The translations under genes and the position numbers were made by a program. Shown here piece after piece: positions 9,014 to 17,832 of a stretch of 64,000 nucleotides of DNA. Where the stretch lies: the NCBI RefSeq assembly GCF_007991335.1, contig NZ_BJYD01000028.1, forward strand, positions 41,393 through 105,392. The letters run 5' to 3'. The DNA is from Halobacillus faecis (GTDB lineage: Bacteria > Bacillota > Bacilli > Bacillales > Halobacillaceae). Each line of letters starts with the position of its first letter. Position 1 is the stretch's first letter. Under the pieces are notes generated by a model. The model was not told the origin of the DNA and did not search any database. It worked only from the letters and a program-made list of their open reading frames with translations.

Positions 9014-9263
9014 TTTCGCTCTCTCCCATCGTAATGGCATGGTTCATTAAATTCATCACAGCCTTCTAGACTTGCAACATATGTACGACTCCCTATGTAG
9101 CAGCCCTGCTTGGTAAAGAATCGAAGGAAGGATGTAGTAGAAGCTTAACGTGGCTATGATGGGTTTATTGAACAACCCGCCCTAAGAAAACCGTTGCCAT
9201 TGAACACCACTTTATCCGTGGCTCACCTTTTCATTCATCGATTAATGGAATTCATAAAAGCTT
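9014..9263. other. Intergenic stretch without a recognisable gene
   Basis: About 250 bases with stops in all frames. No ribosome binding site, repeat or RNA motif stands out. It may hold promoters for the minus-strand acetyltransferase. Confidence 0.4.
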
Positions 9264-9296
9264 AAAAAATGGAAGGCCATACGAATGACCTTCCAT
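9264..9296 (-). terminator. Terminator of the minus-strand lipoprotein gene
   Basis: Stem ATGGAAGG(C) / (G)CCTTCCAT with a T run on the minus strand, 10 bp beyond the stop codon at 9307. Confidence 0.85.
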
Positions 9297-9306
9297 TCCC
9301 TTCTAG

Positions 9307-9684
9307 TTAAAACGATTGGTTGATAAAATCTACGAATTGCTCTGCTTCTTCTTTCGTATAATCACCAGCCACTTGCATGGAATCACTATGGATCACTTTT
9401 CGAACCGTTGGAGAAGCTATTTTCTCATCTCCTAAATAAATGTGAACCTTCTCATTGAGATGATTCTCTGTCATCTCTTTCGGTGTATCGCTATTCTTGA
9501 AGTTTACATTCACAAGTACTCGGTTTTGACCATCTTGAATACTTGCTTTTTCAAAATCCGAGGAAGTCACCAGAACATTTCCTTCCTGGTCTTTAATAGA
9601 TACATCGTTGAACTCATGACTGACATTTTGTTGACAACCCATGAGCAGAAAGAGCGCTGCCAATGTAGATACAATCAGCTTCAT
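9307..9684 (-). CDS. Lipoprotein with a SecDF P1-head-like domain
   Basis: A 125-residue secreted lipoprotein (lipobox LMGC, Cys17). The C-terminal 90 residues resemble the head subdomain of the P1 periplasmic domain of SecD: strand pattern KVHIYLGDEKIASPTVR (compare the SecD 'LDGKVLSAPVI' strand) and VAGDYTKEEAEQFVDFIN (compare 'ISGNFTLEEAxxLAxxLN'). This is recognition by pattern, not by search. Such stand-alone heads occur in Bacillaceae without known function; a link to export is only possible. ATG with a GGGAGGG ribosome binding site. Confidence 0.7.
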   Translation of the reverse strand: MKLIVSTLAALFLLMGCQQNVSHEFNDVSIKDQEGNVLVTSSDFEKASIQDGQNRVLVNVNFKNSDTPKEMTENHLNEKVHIYLGDEKIASPTVRKVIHSDSMQVAGDYTKEEAEQFVDFINQSF

Positions 9685-9932
9685 TCTATCCCTCCCTTCA
9701 TCATAGAATCGTTCCGGGATTCTAGTTTTCTATACGGATGGTTTTGGGAAAAGTTTCAAATAAAATAATAAGTCGAAAAAATAAAAATCCCATCCTGTTT
9801 GAAATACTATTCTCCATAAAAGGTGGGCACGTCGCCCAAGAAATGATTAAAATTCCATATTAAGGGAATCGCTTCACTAAATGAAGATATGTACGTTTTC
9901 GGCTCATACCAACACAGGAGAGGAGACAAACG

Positions 9933-11144
9933 ATGGCGAAGGAAAGTAAATTCAAGAGGCGTCTGAAAAATGTCGGGCCGGGTGCTATTGTAGCGGCAGC
10001 CATTGTCGGACCAGGGACAGTAACGACAGCTAGTAATGTAGGAGCTCAATTTGGCTATGCGCTGATCTGGGCACTGATTTTTTCTGTTATGGCAACGATG
10101 TTTCTACAGGAGATGGTGACAAGGTTAGGGGTCATTACCAGAAAAGATTTAAGTACGATATTACGAGAGCAATTTTCACACCCCGTTTTGAAATGGTTGA
10201 CGATCCTCCTGATCATCTCCGCCATTGTTATTGGAAGTGCTGCTTATGAAGCGGGTAACATTGTTGGGGGAGCGATCGGGTTGTCTGCCTTTACCAGCCT
10301 TTCCACTGAAGCCGTGGCGATCCTCATCGGTTTGATTGCCGGCATCCTCTTATGGGTAGGCAAATATAAAATCATTGAACGCGTTTTTATTGTATTGATC
10401 CTGACGATGACCTTGAGCTTTGTCATCACAGCCATTGTCATCCAGCCGGATTTGTCTGCGATTCTGACGGAGGGTCTTGTCCCCAAGGTTTCGGCAGGTA
10501 ATATTTTATTGGTCATATCGCTCATCGGAACTACAATCGTCCCTTACACGTTATTCTTACAATCTTCTGTCGTACAGGAGCGGTTCAAGGGAGAAGAAGA
10601 GTTGGCAGATAGCCGCTTCGATGTGGTGACGACGATCACCATCTGTGGGATCATCTCAGTTGCCATCATCATTACGGCTGCTGTCGCTTTCCCCTTAGGA
10701 ACAGAAATACAAGATCCGAGTGTCATGGCCGATCAGTTGAAACCGCTGCTTGGTTCATGGGCGAAATATGTATTTGCTGTCGGGATCTTTGCCGCGGGCA
10801 TATCCTCTGCAATGACGGCGCCTCTGGCTTCTGCTTATGCCACGGCAGGTGCTTTGGGGTGGGAAAGGAACCTTCGTTCAACGAAATTCCGGCTGGTTTG
10901 GATCGGGGTGCTTCTCGTTGGTGTCCTTTTTGCAAGTCTTGGTTATGACCCGATTCAGCTGATTGTTTTTGCTCAATATGCCAATGGACTGATTCTTCCG
11001 TTTATCGTTTTATTCCTTATGATTGCCATGAATAATCGAGATACGCTGCGTAACCACGTCAATTCCCTTTGGGTAAACATTGTTGGTGGATTGATTTTCC
11101 TTATTACCGTTACCCTATCCCTTCTTTCATTTGGAATCTTCTAA
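9933..11144 (+). CDS. NRAMP family divalent metal transporter with altered metal site
   Basis: A 403-residue, 11-helix protein of the NRAMP/LeuT fold. TM1 carries AAIVGPGTVTTASNVGAQFGY and TM6 IGTTIVPYTLFLQSS. In canonical Mn/Fe transporters these positions are DPGN and MPH; here Gly26 replaces the metal-binding Asp, Thr29 the Asn, and Val203-Pro204-Tyr205 the Met-Pro-His. The scaffold is otherwise intact, so this is a divergent NRAMP-related branch that may carry Mg2+, another substrate, or use a different site. The start ATG has GGAGAGGAG upstream. It is a single-gene unit. Confidence 0.88.
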   Translation: MAKESKFKRRLKNVGPGAIVAAAIVGPGTVTTASNVGAQFGYALIWALIFSVMATMFLQEMVTRLGVITRKDLSTILREQFSHPVLKWLTILLIISAIVIGSAAYEAGNIVGGAIGLSAFTSLSTEAVAILIGLIAGILLWVGKYKIIERVFIVLILTMTLSFVITAIVIQPDLSAILTEGLVPKVSAGNILLVISLIGTTIVPYTLFLQSSVVQERFKGEEELADSRFDVVTTITICGIISVAIIITAAVAFPLGTEIQDPSVMADQLKPLLGSWAKYVFAVGIFAAGISSAMTAPLASAYATAGALGWERNLRSTKFRLVWIGVLLVGVLFASLGYDPIQLIVFAQYANGLILPFIVLFLMIAMNNRDTLRNHVNSLWVNIVGGLIFLITVTLSLLSFGIF

Positions 11145-11210
11145 CCTTGTGATAAGGAAGTCATTCTAAGATTTGGAGGTTATATATGAGGTTCATATAG
11201 AGGAGGTACG

Positions 11211-11420
11211 ATGATGGACAAGATCACTAAAAGGAATAAATTCCTAACTACCTTAGCACCCTTCTACTTTGCTGCTTTCCTTATCATTTTTTGGCTCGCC
11301 ATTTATAAGGTTGACGATCGTTTATGGAGTTTCCTTACTATGGTTATTGCTTCTCTTGCATTTTATCCATGCCAGGTGGTTATATCGAACAAGGTACAAG
11401 AAATTAAAAAAAGTGAGTGA
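11211..11420 (+). CDS. Small two-helix membrane protein
   Basis: A 69-residue (or 68, from the second ATG) protein with two hydrophobic helices (about 17-33 and 40-56) and a lysine-rich C-terminus. AGAGGAGGT precedes the tandem ATG ATG. A 4-codon micro-frame with its own GGAGG (11186-11200) ends just upstream. No family recognised. Confidence 0.65.
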   Translation: MMDKITKRNKFLTTLAPFYFAAFLIIFWLAIYKVDDRLWSFLTMVIASLAFYPCQVVISNKVQEIKKSE

Positions 11421-11435
11421 GTCACAGAGGACCTT

Positions 11436-11522
11436 ATGGACTGGGCACATAAAAAGGGCCATTTTGAAGGAATGGTAGATGAAGAAGAGGATTCAAGAGG
11501 AAATCATTCCGAAGAAAAATGA
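11436..11522 (+). CDS. Possible 28-residue acidic peptide
   Basis: Follows the membrane protein by 15 bp. ATG at 11436 is preceded by AGAGGA, and the peptide MDWAHKKGHFEGMVDEEEDS has a plausible mixed-charge composition. Spacing suggests translation from the same message. No family recognised; could be chance. Confidence 0.35.
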   Translation: MDWAHKKGHFEGMVDEEEDSRGNHSEEK

Positions 11523-11542
11523 AGGATTGGAGGAGTGGAAAT

Positions 11543-11872
11543 CTATTTAAGTCTCTTGTTGATCCGATCCAATCCTTCTACTTTTGCCTTTTCTATATTC
11601 AATTCCCTTTTCAATAAAACATTTTCTGCGGTCATCCCCGCCAATATAGAGATTCCAATGAGCGACCTCAGCAACTCAGGATCAGGGGTCAAGTAGGTAA
11701 CGGCGAATACGGAAGCCGCAGCCCCGATAAAAAAGTCCGCCAAAAACCCTAAATAAATTCCCTTGGGACGCGTTCTTTTTTTAGGGAATATCAGGACTTT
11801 TCCATTTCTCATCAAGTGAGATATAATGCCAGTGATCCCTCCAATACACCCAGCAATAAGTAGCGTATTCAT
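11543..11872 (-). CDS. DUF4257-like small membrane protein
   Basis: A 109-residue protein with three hydrophobic segments. IAGCIGGITGIISHLMRNGK at the start, then FPKKRTRPKGIYLGFLADF, then LIGISILAGMTAENVLL are what I recall for the Bacillaceae DUF4257 family. The last 20 residues are charged and probably helical. ATG with GGGGGAAAA upstream. Function unknown. Confidence 0.7.
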   Translation of the reverse strand: MNTLLIAGCIGGITGIISHLMRNGKVLIFPKKRTRPKGIYLGFLADFFIGAAASVFAVTYLTPDPELLRSLIGISILAGMTAENVLLKRELNIEKAKVEGLDRINKRLK

Positions 11873-12100
11873 AAGAAATTTTCCCCCTAGACTAAAAAAG
11901 CGGCAGCTGGTGGAAACTTAGAAACATAAGCTACTATGCACTAAATCCTCAACCAAGCTCGCCGCTCCGTTTAAGTCCGTTATTTTTTTCATATACAAGT
12001 GTCGCATTATAGTGAACACCGTACCTCTAGTTTACACTATAATGATCAGAAAATAAATACTATTTTTCAAAATTTTGTATTCCATAACAACTTATGTCAG

Positions 12101-12376
12101 TTAAGAATGATGGATTTTGTTTAACCATTCATGGATCTGATCTTCATAATACCTGACTTCCTTTTTAGACGTAGCTCCAACTAACTTTTTTCTAATCTGC
12201 TGATACTCTTCCATTTGAGCTTTCGTCGGGGATGGCTCTTTCGTTGATTCAAGATTGTCTAAGTACAATTGGATTTCAAAAAAATAATGCCGGCTTTCCT
12301 CTATCGATTCAGCATTTTTGAAGGAGTTCATAAGGTCATCATACGTTTCTTTTTCTTTTTCATTCATCCTAATCAA
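12101..12376 (-). CDS. Hypothetical helical protein
   Basis: A 91-residue, charged, probably all-helical soluble protein. The start is TTG at 12374-12376, 9 nt after AGGAGG; the next in-frame ATG is three codons later. Two similar segments (ESIEESRHYFFEIQLYLDN and TSKKEVRYYEDQIHEWLNK) hint at an internal repeat. No family recognised. Confidence 0.6.
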   Translation of the reverse strand: MIRMNEKEKETYDDLMNSFKNAESIEESRHYFFEIQLYLDNLESTKEPSPTKAQMEEYQQIRKKLVGATSKKEVRYYEDQIHEWLNKIHHS

Positions 12377-12918
12377 TGTTCGGCACCTCCTCAAAATTTT
12401 TACTGAACGGGCGCATCACACGGGAAAGAAACGACCACAATAAAGCAAGATTCCCTTCCAAAACTGAATAGGTTTTGTTTTGGACACCGATTTATACTTC
12501 ATACCCATTATACAAGATTACCTAACGGATATTGTTAGTCCTCTCTCATTTCTACAAAAATTTTTTCAATCCAAAAGACAATAAATGAATGGGAAAAGTG
12601 CCATTCCTTATTGATTGATCCCGCCACTCTGTCTTTCACCAGAATCCTCAATGAACGGTCTTGGAAAATAGTAAAACCACAGCATTACATATAGGAAAGA
12701 ACGATTCCTACCACTGAAGATTCGCCCCCCTCACACATGAGACTTCATGAGGAACCCCTTTTATGAATGAAATCACAATGGATATATCTATGAAACAAGC
12801 ATACATTAGAATGGAAAAGCGGAATTCAAGGGGGACTCCTCGTGTGGTTTTATTTGGAGATTGACGCGAAGTGAGCCAGGCAATCCGTGATATCTTTCAT
12901 GTTAGAGAGGGGAAGCCC
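12377..12918. other. Intergenic stretch, 540 bases
   Basis: No conserved protein is visible. It holds one weak candidate short frame (12763-12864) and promoters for the flanking divergent genes. Several short inverted repeats are present but none with a T run. Confidence 0.4.
12763..12864 (+). CDS. Possible 33-residue peptide upstream of the antiporter
   Basis: ATG at 12763 after GAGGA, reading MNEITMDISMKQAYIRMEKR and ending at 12864, 55 bp before the antiporter start. Composition is plausible but there is no homology I know of; it could be a leader peptide or chance. Confidence 0.25.
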   Translation: MNEITMDISMKQAYIRMEKRNSRGTPRVVLFGD

Positions 12919-13887
12919 ATGATTTTCATTATTTTCTTTATCGCTGCCATTCTCGTCGTTACAGCTGCGATTCATTTGAACCATTGTGGTGACGTCATTA
13001 GTAAAAAAACTTCTTTAAGCGGGGCTGTGGTCGGTACCTTCTTAATTGCCGGGGCTACCTCATTACCTGAACTCACGACTAGTATCACGGCCGTCTATAT
13101 AGATAACCCTGATATCGCTGTAGGAAATATGCTTGGCAGTAACGTGTTCAATCTATTAATACTTGCCATGGTTGATTTGTTTTATCGAAAGCAACGGTTA
13201 TTTCAGAGAATCAATCAGCACGCGAACCTTCCATCCGCATGGATCAGCCTTACTTTTTTGATCATCATCTCCCTTTCCCTCCTGGTTCCTGAATCGATCC
13301 AACTTTTTAATATAGGAATTGAAATGTATATGATTGTCATCTTCTATATCTTTTCCATGAAATTCATTGCCAGTGATTATGAAGACGATGATGGTTCTCC
13401 TCTGACTAAGGATCTTCCCCTATCTTCAGCGATCAAAGGTTTTCTCATAGCTGTAGTCGTCGTCTTTGTCTCCGGCAGCATTCTTTCCATTGCTGGAGAT
13501 CATATGGCAGAAATCACAGGCATGAACGCTAGTTTTGTAGGCAGTTTTCTCATTGCAGCCTCCACTTCATTACCTGAGTTCGTAAGCGTCCTTGCCGCAT
13601 TTAAATTGGCGAACTACAATATGGCGGTCGGATCCATTATTGGAAGCAACTTGTATAACCTGAAGCTGCTTGTACTCACCGATGTATTGTATCGCAAAGG
13701 AGCGATCTTAAACTCCATCCAAGGCACTCACCTTTATGTAGCAATACTTGGGATCACGATGACACTGTTCCTTATCTACACACTCATCAGGCCGAATAGA
13801 ATAGGCCGTTTAGGGCACTATATTATGCCCTCTTTATTCATCATTACGTTATATTTTGTGACTTCTTATATGATCTTTTTCAAGTAG
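12919..13887 (+). CDS. Calcium/sodium:cation antiporter (CaCA family)
   Basis: A 322-residue membrane protein with two inverted halves of about five helices. Each half has the alpha-repeat signature: GATSLPELTTS with GSNVFNL in the first half, and ASTSLPEFVS with GSNLYNL in the second. The Glu in each LPE is the ion-binding residue of the Na+/Ca2+ exchanger fold. The start ATG at 12919 follows GAGAGGGG; a GTG 16 codons upstream is possible but has no ribosome binding site. It probably exports Ca2+ or other cations in exchange for Na+ or H+. A terminator overlaps its end. Confidence 0.9.
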   Translation: MIFIIFFIAAILVVTAAIHLNHCGDVISKKTSLSGAVVGTFLIAGATSLPELTTSITAVYIDNPDIAVGNMLGSNVFNLLILAMVDLFYRKQRLFQRINQHANLPSAWISLTFLIIISLSLLVPESIQLFNIGIEMYMIVIFYIFSMKFIASDYEDDDGSPLTKDLPLSSAIKGFLIAVVVVFVSGSILSIAGDHMAEITGMNASFVGSFLIAASTSLPEFVSVLAAFKLANYNMAVGSIIGSNLYNLKLLVLTDVLYRKGAILNSIQGTHLYVAILGITMTLFLIYTLIRPNRIGRLGHYIMPSLFIITLYFVTSYMIFFK

Positions 13888-13912
13888 ATTCTATTTTGGA
13901 ATCTACTCTTTC
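13883..13912 (+). terminator. Terminator of the antiporter gene
   Basis: Stem AGTAGATTC / GAATCTACT around TATTTT, starting inside the stop codon, followed by a short T-rich tail. Confidence 0.7.
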
Positions 13913-13984
13913 ATTAATCACATAAGCCTGCAATTCTTCATGCTCACTAGTACTGTTACAGACTCACAAAATACATGAGAGCGT

Positions 13985-14827
13985 TTAAAGAGGCAGATGC
14001 ATTTTTCTAGTTGGATTATAAACATCAAGCCAATGCTCTTTTTCAATTTTCATCCAACTTCCGAACGAATCCAAGAATCTCAATATTTCCTCTGAACTGG
14101 AAGAGGGGTTGATGGCGAACCAAAGCGCTGTCCTCATCTCTTGTTCTTTTTCTGGATAATGCTTTGAGAATAGTTGGTAGGCTGGGAATAGGTCCCTCGT
14201 GTACGCTTGCTCTTGAACAATGACAAGGGCAAGGCCGGACCTCACTAGGATTCTCATGATCCATGAACAAGAATCCTTGATATCTTCTTCATCGTCATTT
14301 CCAGTCAAATCTTGCTTCGCTCGATCAATGAAAGAAGCGAAGTGAATGAGATGTTCATTCGCTAAAGAGCTGTCGGGTTTGTAATTAGGGAGATCACTGA
14401 TTAGATTTTCACCATAGACACAAATTCCATAGGTTTTCAGAATAAACGGGATCATAGAGCAATGCTTTGTATCCTGAAATTCACTTAAAGGACTAAACCC
14501 TACTTCTACCCCGTTGATAAAACGGTATTTTTGATTGACTAATTGTTCAATCTCCTCTACCCAATCCAAATCCATATTTTGAGGATTGGAATAGGTAACA
14601 ACGATGACGTCAAGGTCCGATACATTTTCAATGTCCTGTCCTTTTGGAACAGAACCCCTTAGGTACATGCTGTGAATCTCCTTTGGTAAAGCGGAAAGGC
14701 ACTTCTCTGTGATGAGTCGAATGACCTCTTCGTATTTATCATTGATTTTCGTTGGATCAGACTCGTTTATGATGTTGCCTTGATCGTCTATGGAACACAA
14801 CGATCCTATTTCTTTTATTTCTGTCAT
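13985..14827 (-). CDS. Nucleotidyltransferase domain protein
   Basis: A 280-residue protein of the DNA polymerase beta-like nucleotidyltransferase superfamily. The active site is seen in LRGSVPKGQDIENVSDLDVIV: the GS turn and the DxD pair (Asp-Leu-Asp) that bind Mg-NTP. The C-terminal half is helical, as in the aminoglycoside adenylyltransferase-like group. The acceptor is unknown; antibiotic modification is possible but not shown. The ATG follows GAGGA/AAGG. Confidence 0.8.
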   Translation of the reverse strand: MTEIKEIGSLCSIDDQGNIINESDPTKINDKYEEVIRLITEKCLSALPKEIHSMYLRGSVPKGQDIENVSDLDVIVVTYSNPQNMDLDWVEEIEQLVNQKYRFINGVEVGFSPLSEFQDTKHCSMIPFILKTYGICVYGENLISDLPNYKPDSSLANEHLIHFASFIDRAKQDLTGNDDEEDIKDSCSWIMRILVRSGLALVIVQEQAYTRDLFPAYQLFSKHYPEKEQEMRTALWFAINPSSSSEEILRFLDSFGSWMKIEKEHWLDVYNPTRKMHLPL

Positions 14828-15002
14828 CCTTAAATGTCCTCATTTCTTTTCATTGAATATTTCACACGGTGTTTTTTGAGGGTCCAGAAATCCCATTGAT
14901 CCCCTTATTTCCAGCCCTAATATGGAAGCCCATTTTCGTATGGTGTCACTAGTCGATCCTCTTGTATTATGTAAATCATATTCCATATTGGGTATTCACC
15001 CT

Positions 15003-15263
15003 TTATTTCACAATACTTCCTCCAACCGTTGTTCCTTCATTTACCTTCATTCTTCCAACAACGCTATAAGGATTCGAAGGAGACCTGAAAAACTCTCTAG
15101 CGCCATGATAGGTCGTGTACCATAAGTTATTTATGACACGGTACTCCCCTTTTATTTCATCAAGTACAATAGGGTGAAACAAATATTCAAAAATAGAATC
15201 ATAAATTTTAATAATTCCATGCACATATGTTTCATCAAGCCAGATGGTATGTAGACGTTCCAT
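15003..15263 (-). CDS. Hypothetical protein, 86 residues
   Basis: A soluble protein of mixed composition with a good AGAGGGA ribosome binding site before the ATG. It contains IIKIYDSIFEYLFHPIVLDE and a C-terminal VVGRMKVNEGTTVGG segment. No family recognised. It ends without a clear terminator. Confidence 0.5.
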   Translation of the reverse strand: MERLHTIWLDETYVHGIIKIYDSIFEYLFHPIVLDEIKGEYRVINNLWYTTYHGAREFFRSPSNPYSVVGRMKVNEGTTVGGSIVK

Positions 15264-15402
15264 TGATCATCCCTCTTTCCTACCCTTTGTTACAAAAGGC
15301 TTATACCAATTTATCACACTAAAAGATGGAAATAAATGAATTTTCTTTCATTTCTAAATGGGTATTAAAAAAAGACTCATCCAATGAAGGATAAGCCACT
15401 GT

Positions 15403-15443
15403 ATATAAAACCCACTCCCCGCGGGTTGGGGAGTGGGTTTTAT
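15403..15443. terminator. Strong bidirectional hairpin
   Basis: A near-perfect palindrome of 41 bases: TATAAAACCCACTCCCC on one side and the complementary GGGGAGTGGGTTTTATA on the other, around CGCGGGTT. It lies downstream of the lipoprotein gene (minus strand). T runs occur on both strands. Confidence 0.8.
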
Positions 15444-15494
15444 ACGTGCCACTTACATTTCCTCAACTGTTCTTACACATTTAAGCAGTATAGC

Positions 15495-16406
15495 TTACTC
15501 AAAAGACTCCGCCACCTTGATCAGATCATCCTGCGACAGGCCATCAACATTCCCCTTCAACTCATACATGATCGATCCATCTTTCCAAATCAACCGCTGA
15601 GTCTCACCTTCACTTCCGGCATATTGCCCCGTTTGATCACCGATCGATACCTCTTCTGTCTCTATGTCATCATAAGAGATGTCGCCATCTTTAACGGTCA
15701 TCAATTCCATCTTTTCATTCGTTTCGGCATGAAAGATGAAGGTTAAAACGGTATCCTTCTGCTCCATAACTCCAGGATCAATTTCTACCCCATCCACTTC
15801 AAAAGGCATGAGCGTCGGATACTTAGACTGATAGGCTTCATCCCCGGTCCGACTCACTAACCTGGAACGGTCATATTCGAAAAGCCCTTCTTCTGTTTGA
15901 ACGGCCGTATCAAAAGCGTGCAGCAATGATTGTACATCATCGTTGTAGTGAATTCGAGTGATTTTCCCTTCTTCATTCGTGTTCACTCTTCCACTGACAT
16001 CCGCGGTTTCACCATTGCTTATATTGATTTGCATCTCAAAATCATAAGCGGTTTCCGTATCCTCACTCTGCTCGACGCTCATCTTACCAATATCCATGTT
16101 GACGTCATTTCCAGCCTTTTGATGAAAGCTGTTCAGCAGATTCGTATCCAACGCCTGACTCATGTACTTTTCTGTGAAGTAAGGTTCGAACTGGTCCATA
16201 TAGTAGGTAGAAATTCCTTGATAATTTTCCTCTTCATGCAATTGTTCCAGTTCTTCATCTGGTCCTGAAAATATTTGCTCCAGGACCTTTGTCACATCAT
16301 CCTCTGTCGTATTTTCCTCTGTCGAATCCTCACTAGAGGACGGAGAGGATGCACAACCAGCTGTAATCAATAGCGCGATTGTAATAAATAGAATTTTTTT
16401 CAACAA
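15495..16406 (-). CDS. Lipoprotein with a DUF4367-like C-terminus
   Basis: A 303-residue lipoprotein (lipobox ITAGC, followed by a Ser/Glu/Thr-rich linker). The middle (about 45-170) is a helical plus beta domain of no known family. The C-terminal 130 residues follow the DUF4367/sporulation-lipoprotein pattern: LMPFEVDGVEIDPG, SIGDQTGQYA, then IMYELKGNVDGLSQDDLIKV. The start is TTG at 16404-16406, 8 nt after GGAGG, rather than the ATG that overlaps the ribosome binding site. Surface-exposed; function unknown. Confidence 0.75.
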   Translation of the reverse strand: MLKKILFITIALLITAGCASSPSSSEDSTEENTTEDDVTKVLEQIFSGPDEELEQLHEEENYQGISTYYMDQFEPYFTEKYMSQALDTNLLNSFHQKAGNDVNMDIGKMSVEQSEDTETAYDFEMQINISNGETADVSGRVNTNEEGKITRIHYNDDVQSLLHAFDTAVQTEEGLFEYDRSRLVSRTGDEAYQSKYPTLMPFEVDGVEIDPGVMEQKDTVLTFIFHAETNEKMELMTVKDGDISYDDIETEEVSIGDQTGQYAGSEGETQRLIWKDGSIMYELKGNVDGLSQDDLIKVAESFE

Positions 16407-16572
16407 AAAGATAACCTCCATTCTTCCTTCTTTCCTACAAGTACGAATGAGAACGATTTAAGTTTCAAAAATTGGTAATAAAATAGAAATTAACTAGTAA
16501 AAAACTCCTTTTATCACTTCACGATCTTGAAGCCAGCCTTTCACATGGACAAATGATAACTGGATACCCAAT

Positions 16573-16872
16573 TCAAGCTTCTACCACTGACCTTGGCTTA
16601 AAGCCGTACAACAGGATGTTCAACAAGCTCACTGGGAATAAAGCGATGTACAAATAAAACGAAAGAGAATCCCCGCTCATATTGAACTCATCCACGATAT
16701 ACCCACTGCTATAAAGGCAGACACTACCGATGATCAAGCTCATGGATGTGATGAAAAGAAGCGTCCATCCATTCACCTTTTCTTCCTTTTGGAAAATGAG
16801 AAAAGTCGTTAGAAAAATAGATACCAGGACCAACACCAGGAATACTGGCCTCAACATAACAAAGGTTTCCAT
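16573..16872 (-). CDS. Small membrane protein, three helices
   Basis: A 99-residue protein with three hydrophobic segments (about 7-27, 35-54, 70-90). Ribosome binding site GGGAGGG before the ATG. Stands alone. No family recognised. Confidence 0.65.
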   Translation of the reverse strand: METFVMLRPVFLVLVLVSIFLTTFLIFQKEEKVNGWTLLFITSMSLIIGSVCLYSSGYIVDEFNMSGDSLSFYLYIALFPVSLLNILLYGFKPRSVVEA

Positions 16873-16990
16873 AAAATCCCTCCCTTCTTTAGTGTACCAA
16901 AGGAATTACCCCTGAGGTAGACGCTATCTTTTGATTTCAAAAAGGGAAACTCGTAGACTTGAATGAAGAATAGGAAAAGGAGTGAGGATC

Positions 16991-17713
16991 ATGGCACAAG
17001 AAATCAAAGGGAAAATCGCTTATGTGACCGGTGCAGGTCGCGGCATCGGACGGGCTACGGCTTTGCAACTCGCGAAAGAAGGCGTTCATGTCGGGCTGAT
17101 TGCAAGGACCGAAAGCCGTCTTGAAAAAGTCGCCGAGGAAGCGCGTTCCTACGGAGTCCAGGCAGCTGTAGCGACCGCTGATATTTCAGACATCGATCAA
17201 GTGGAACAAGCGGTTCAGCAATTAAAAGAAGAGCTTGGTGAAGCAGACATTCTCATTAACAACGCAGGCATCGGTGTGTACGGAAAATTTCTTGAACTAG
17301 AGCCCGAAGAATGGAAGCGGACGTTTGAAGTGAATGTTTACGGTACATACCACGTCACAAGAGCCGTCCTGCCTATGATGAAGGAGAAGAACCAGGGGGA
17401 CATCATCAATATTTCTTCAAGCAGCGGACTCAAAGGCACTGCCGGCTCGACGGCTTACAGTGGATCCAAATTTGCCCTGCAAGGGATGATGGAAGCCTTG
17501 ATGCAGGAAGTAAGAAGGGACAACATCCGCGTCTTTACATTGAATCCAAGTCTCGTCGCCACAGAACTCGCGCTAGGGGAAGACATGGAAGGACAGGACA
17601 AAGGGAAGTACATGCAGCCGGAGGACCTTGCTGAATACATGGTTTCTCAATTGAAACTACACCCTCGCATTTTCATCAAGCAGTCGCTTCAATGGGCGAC
17701 CAATCCTTTTTAA
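16991..17713 (+). CDS. SDR family 3-ketoacyl-ACP reductase-like (YoxD-like)
   Basis: A 240-residue short-chain dehydrogenase. Seen: NAD(P)-binding TGAGRGIGRAT, NNAGIG, catalytic Ser in ISSSSG and Tyr-x-x-x-Lys as YSGSK. It resembles B. subtilis YoxD in length and sequence, annotated as a 3-ketoacyl-ACP reductase but not the FabG of the fatty-acid operon. The start ATG at 16991 has AAGGAG at 8 nt. The Arg after the glycine-rich loop region (IARTESRLEK) suggests NADPH. Monocistronic with its own terminator. Confidence 0.9.
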   Translation: MAQEIKGKIAYVTGAGRGIGRATALQLAKEGVHVGLIARTESRLEKVAEEARSYGVQAAVATADISDIDQVEQAVQQLKEELGEADILINNAGIGVYGKFLELEPEEWKRTFEVNVYGTYHVTRAVLPMMKEKNQGDIINISSSSGLKGTAGSTAYSGSKFALQGMMEALMQEVRRDNIRVFTLNPSLVATELALGEDMEGQDKGKYMQPEDLAEYMVSQLKLHPRIFIKQSLQWATNPF

Positions 17714-17763
17714 GTTTTATAGAATGTACTTGGAACCATCGACATTCTTGTGGATTAGAAACG

Positions 17764-17800
17764 AAAAACGCTTGGATTTTTAACATCCAGGCGTTTTCTT
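17764..17800 (+). terminator. Terminator of the SDR gene
   Basis: Stem ACGC(T)TGGAT / ATCCA(G)GCGT followed by TTTTCTTTTTT. Confidence 0.8.
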
Positions 17801-17832
17801 TTTTCTATACATCCATGAAAGAAACCAAGAGA

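Noticed and set aside
11269..11478. Plus-strand open frame overlapping the 11211 gene in another frame
   Set aside because: The 11211 frame has AGAGGAGG and a better membrane-protein pattern; this one starts inside it without a ribosome binding site.
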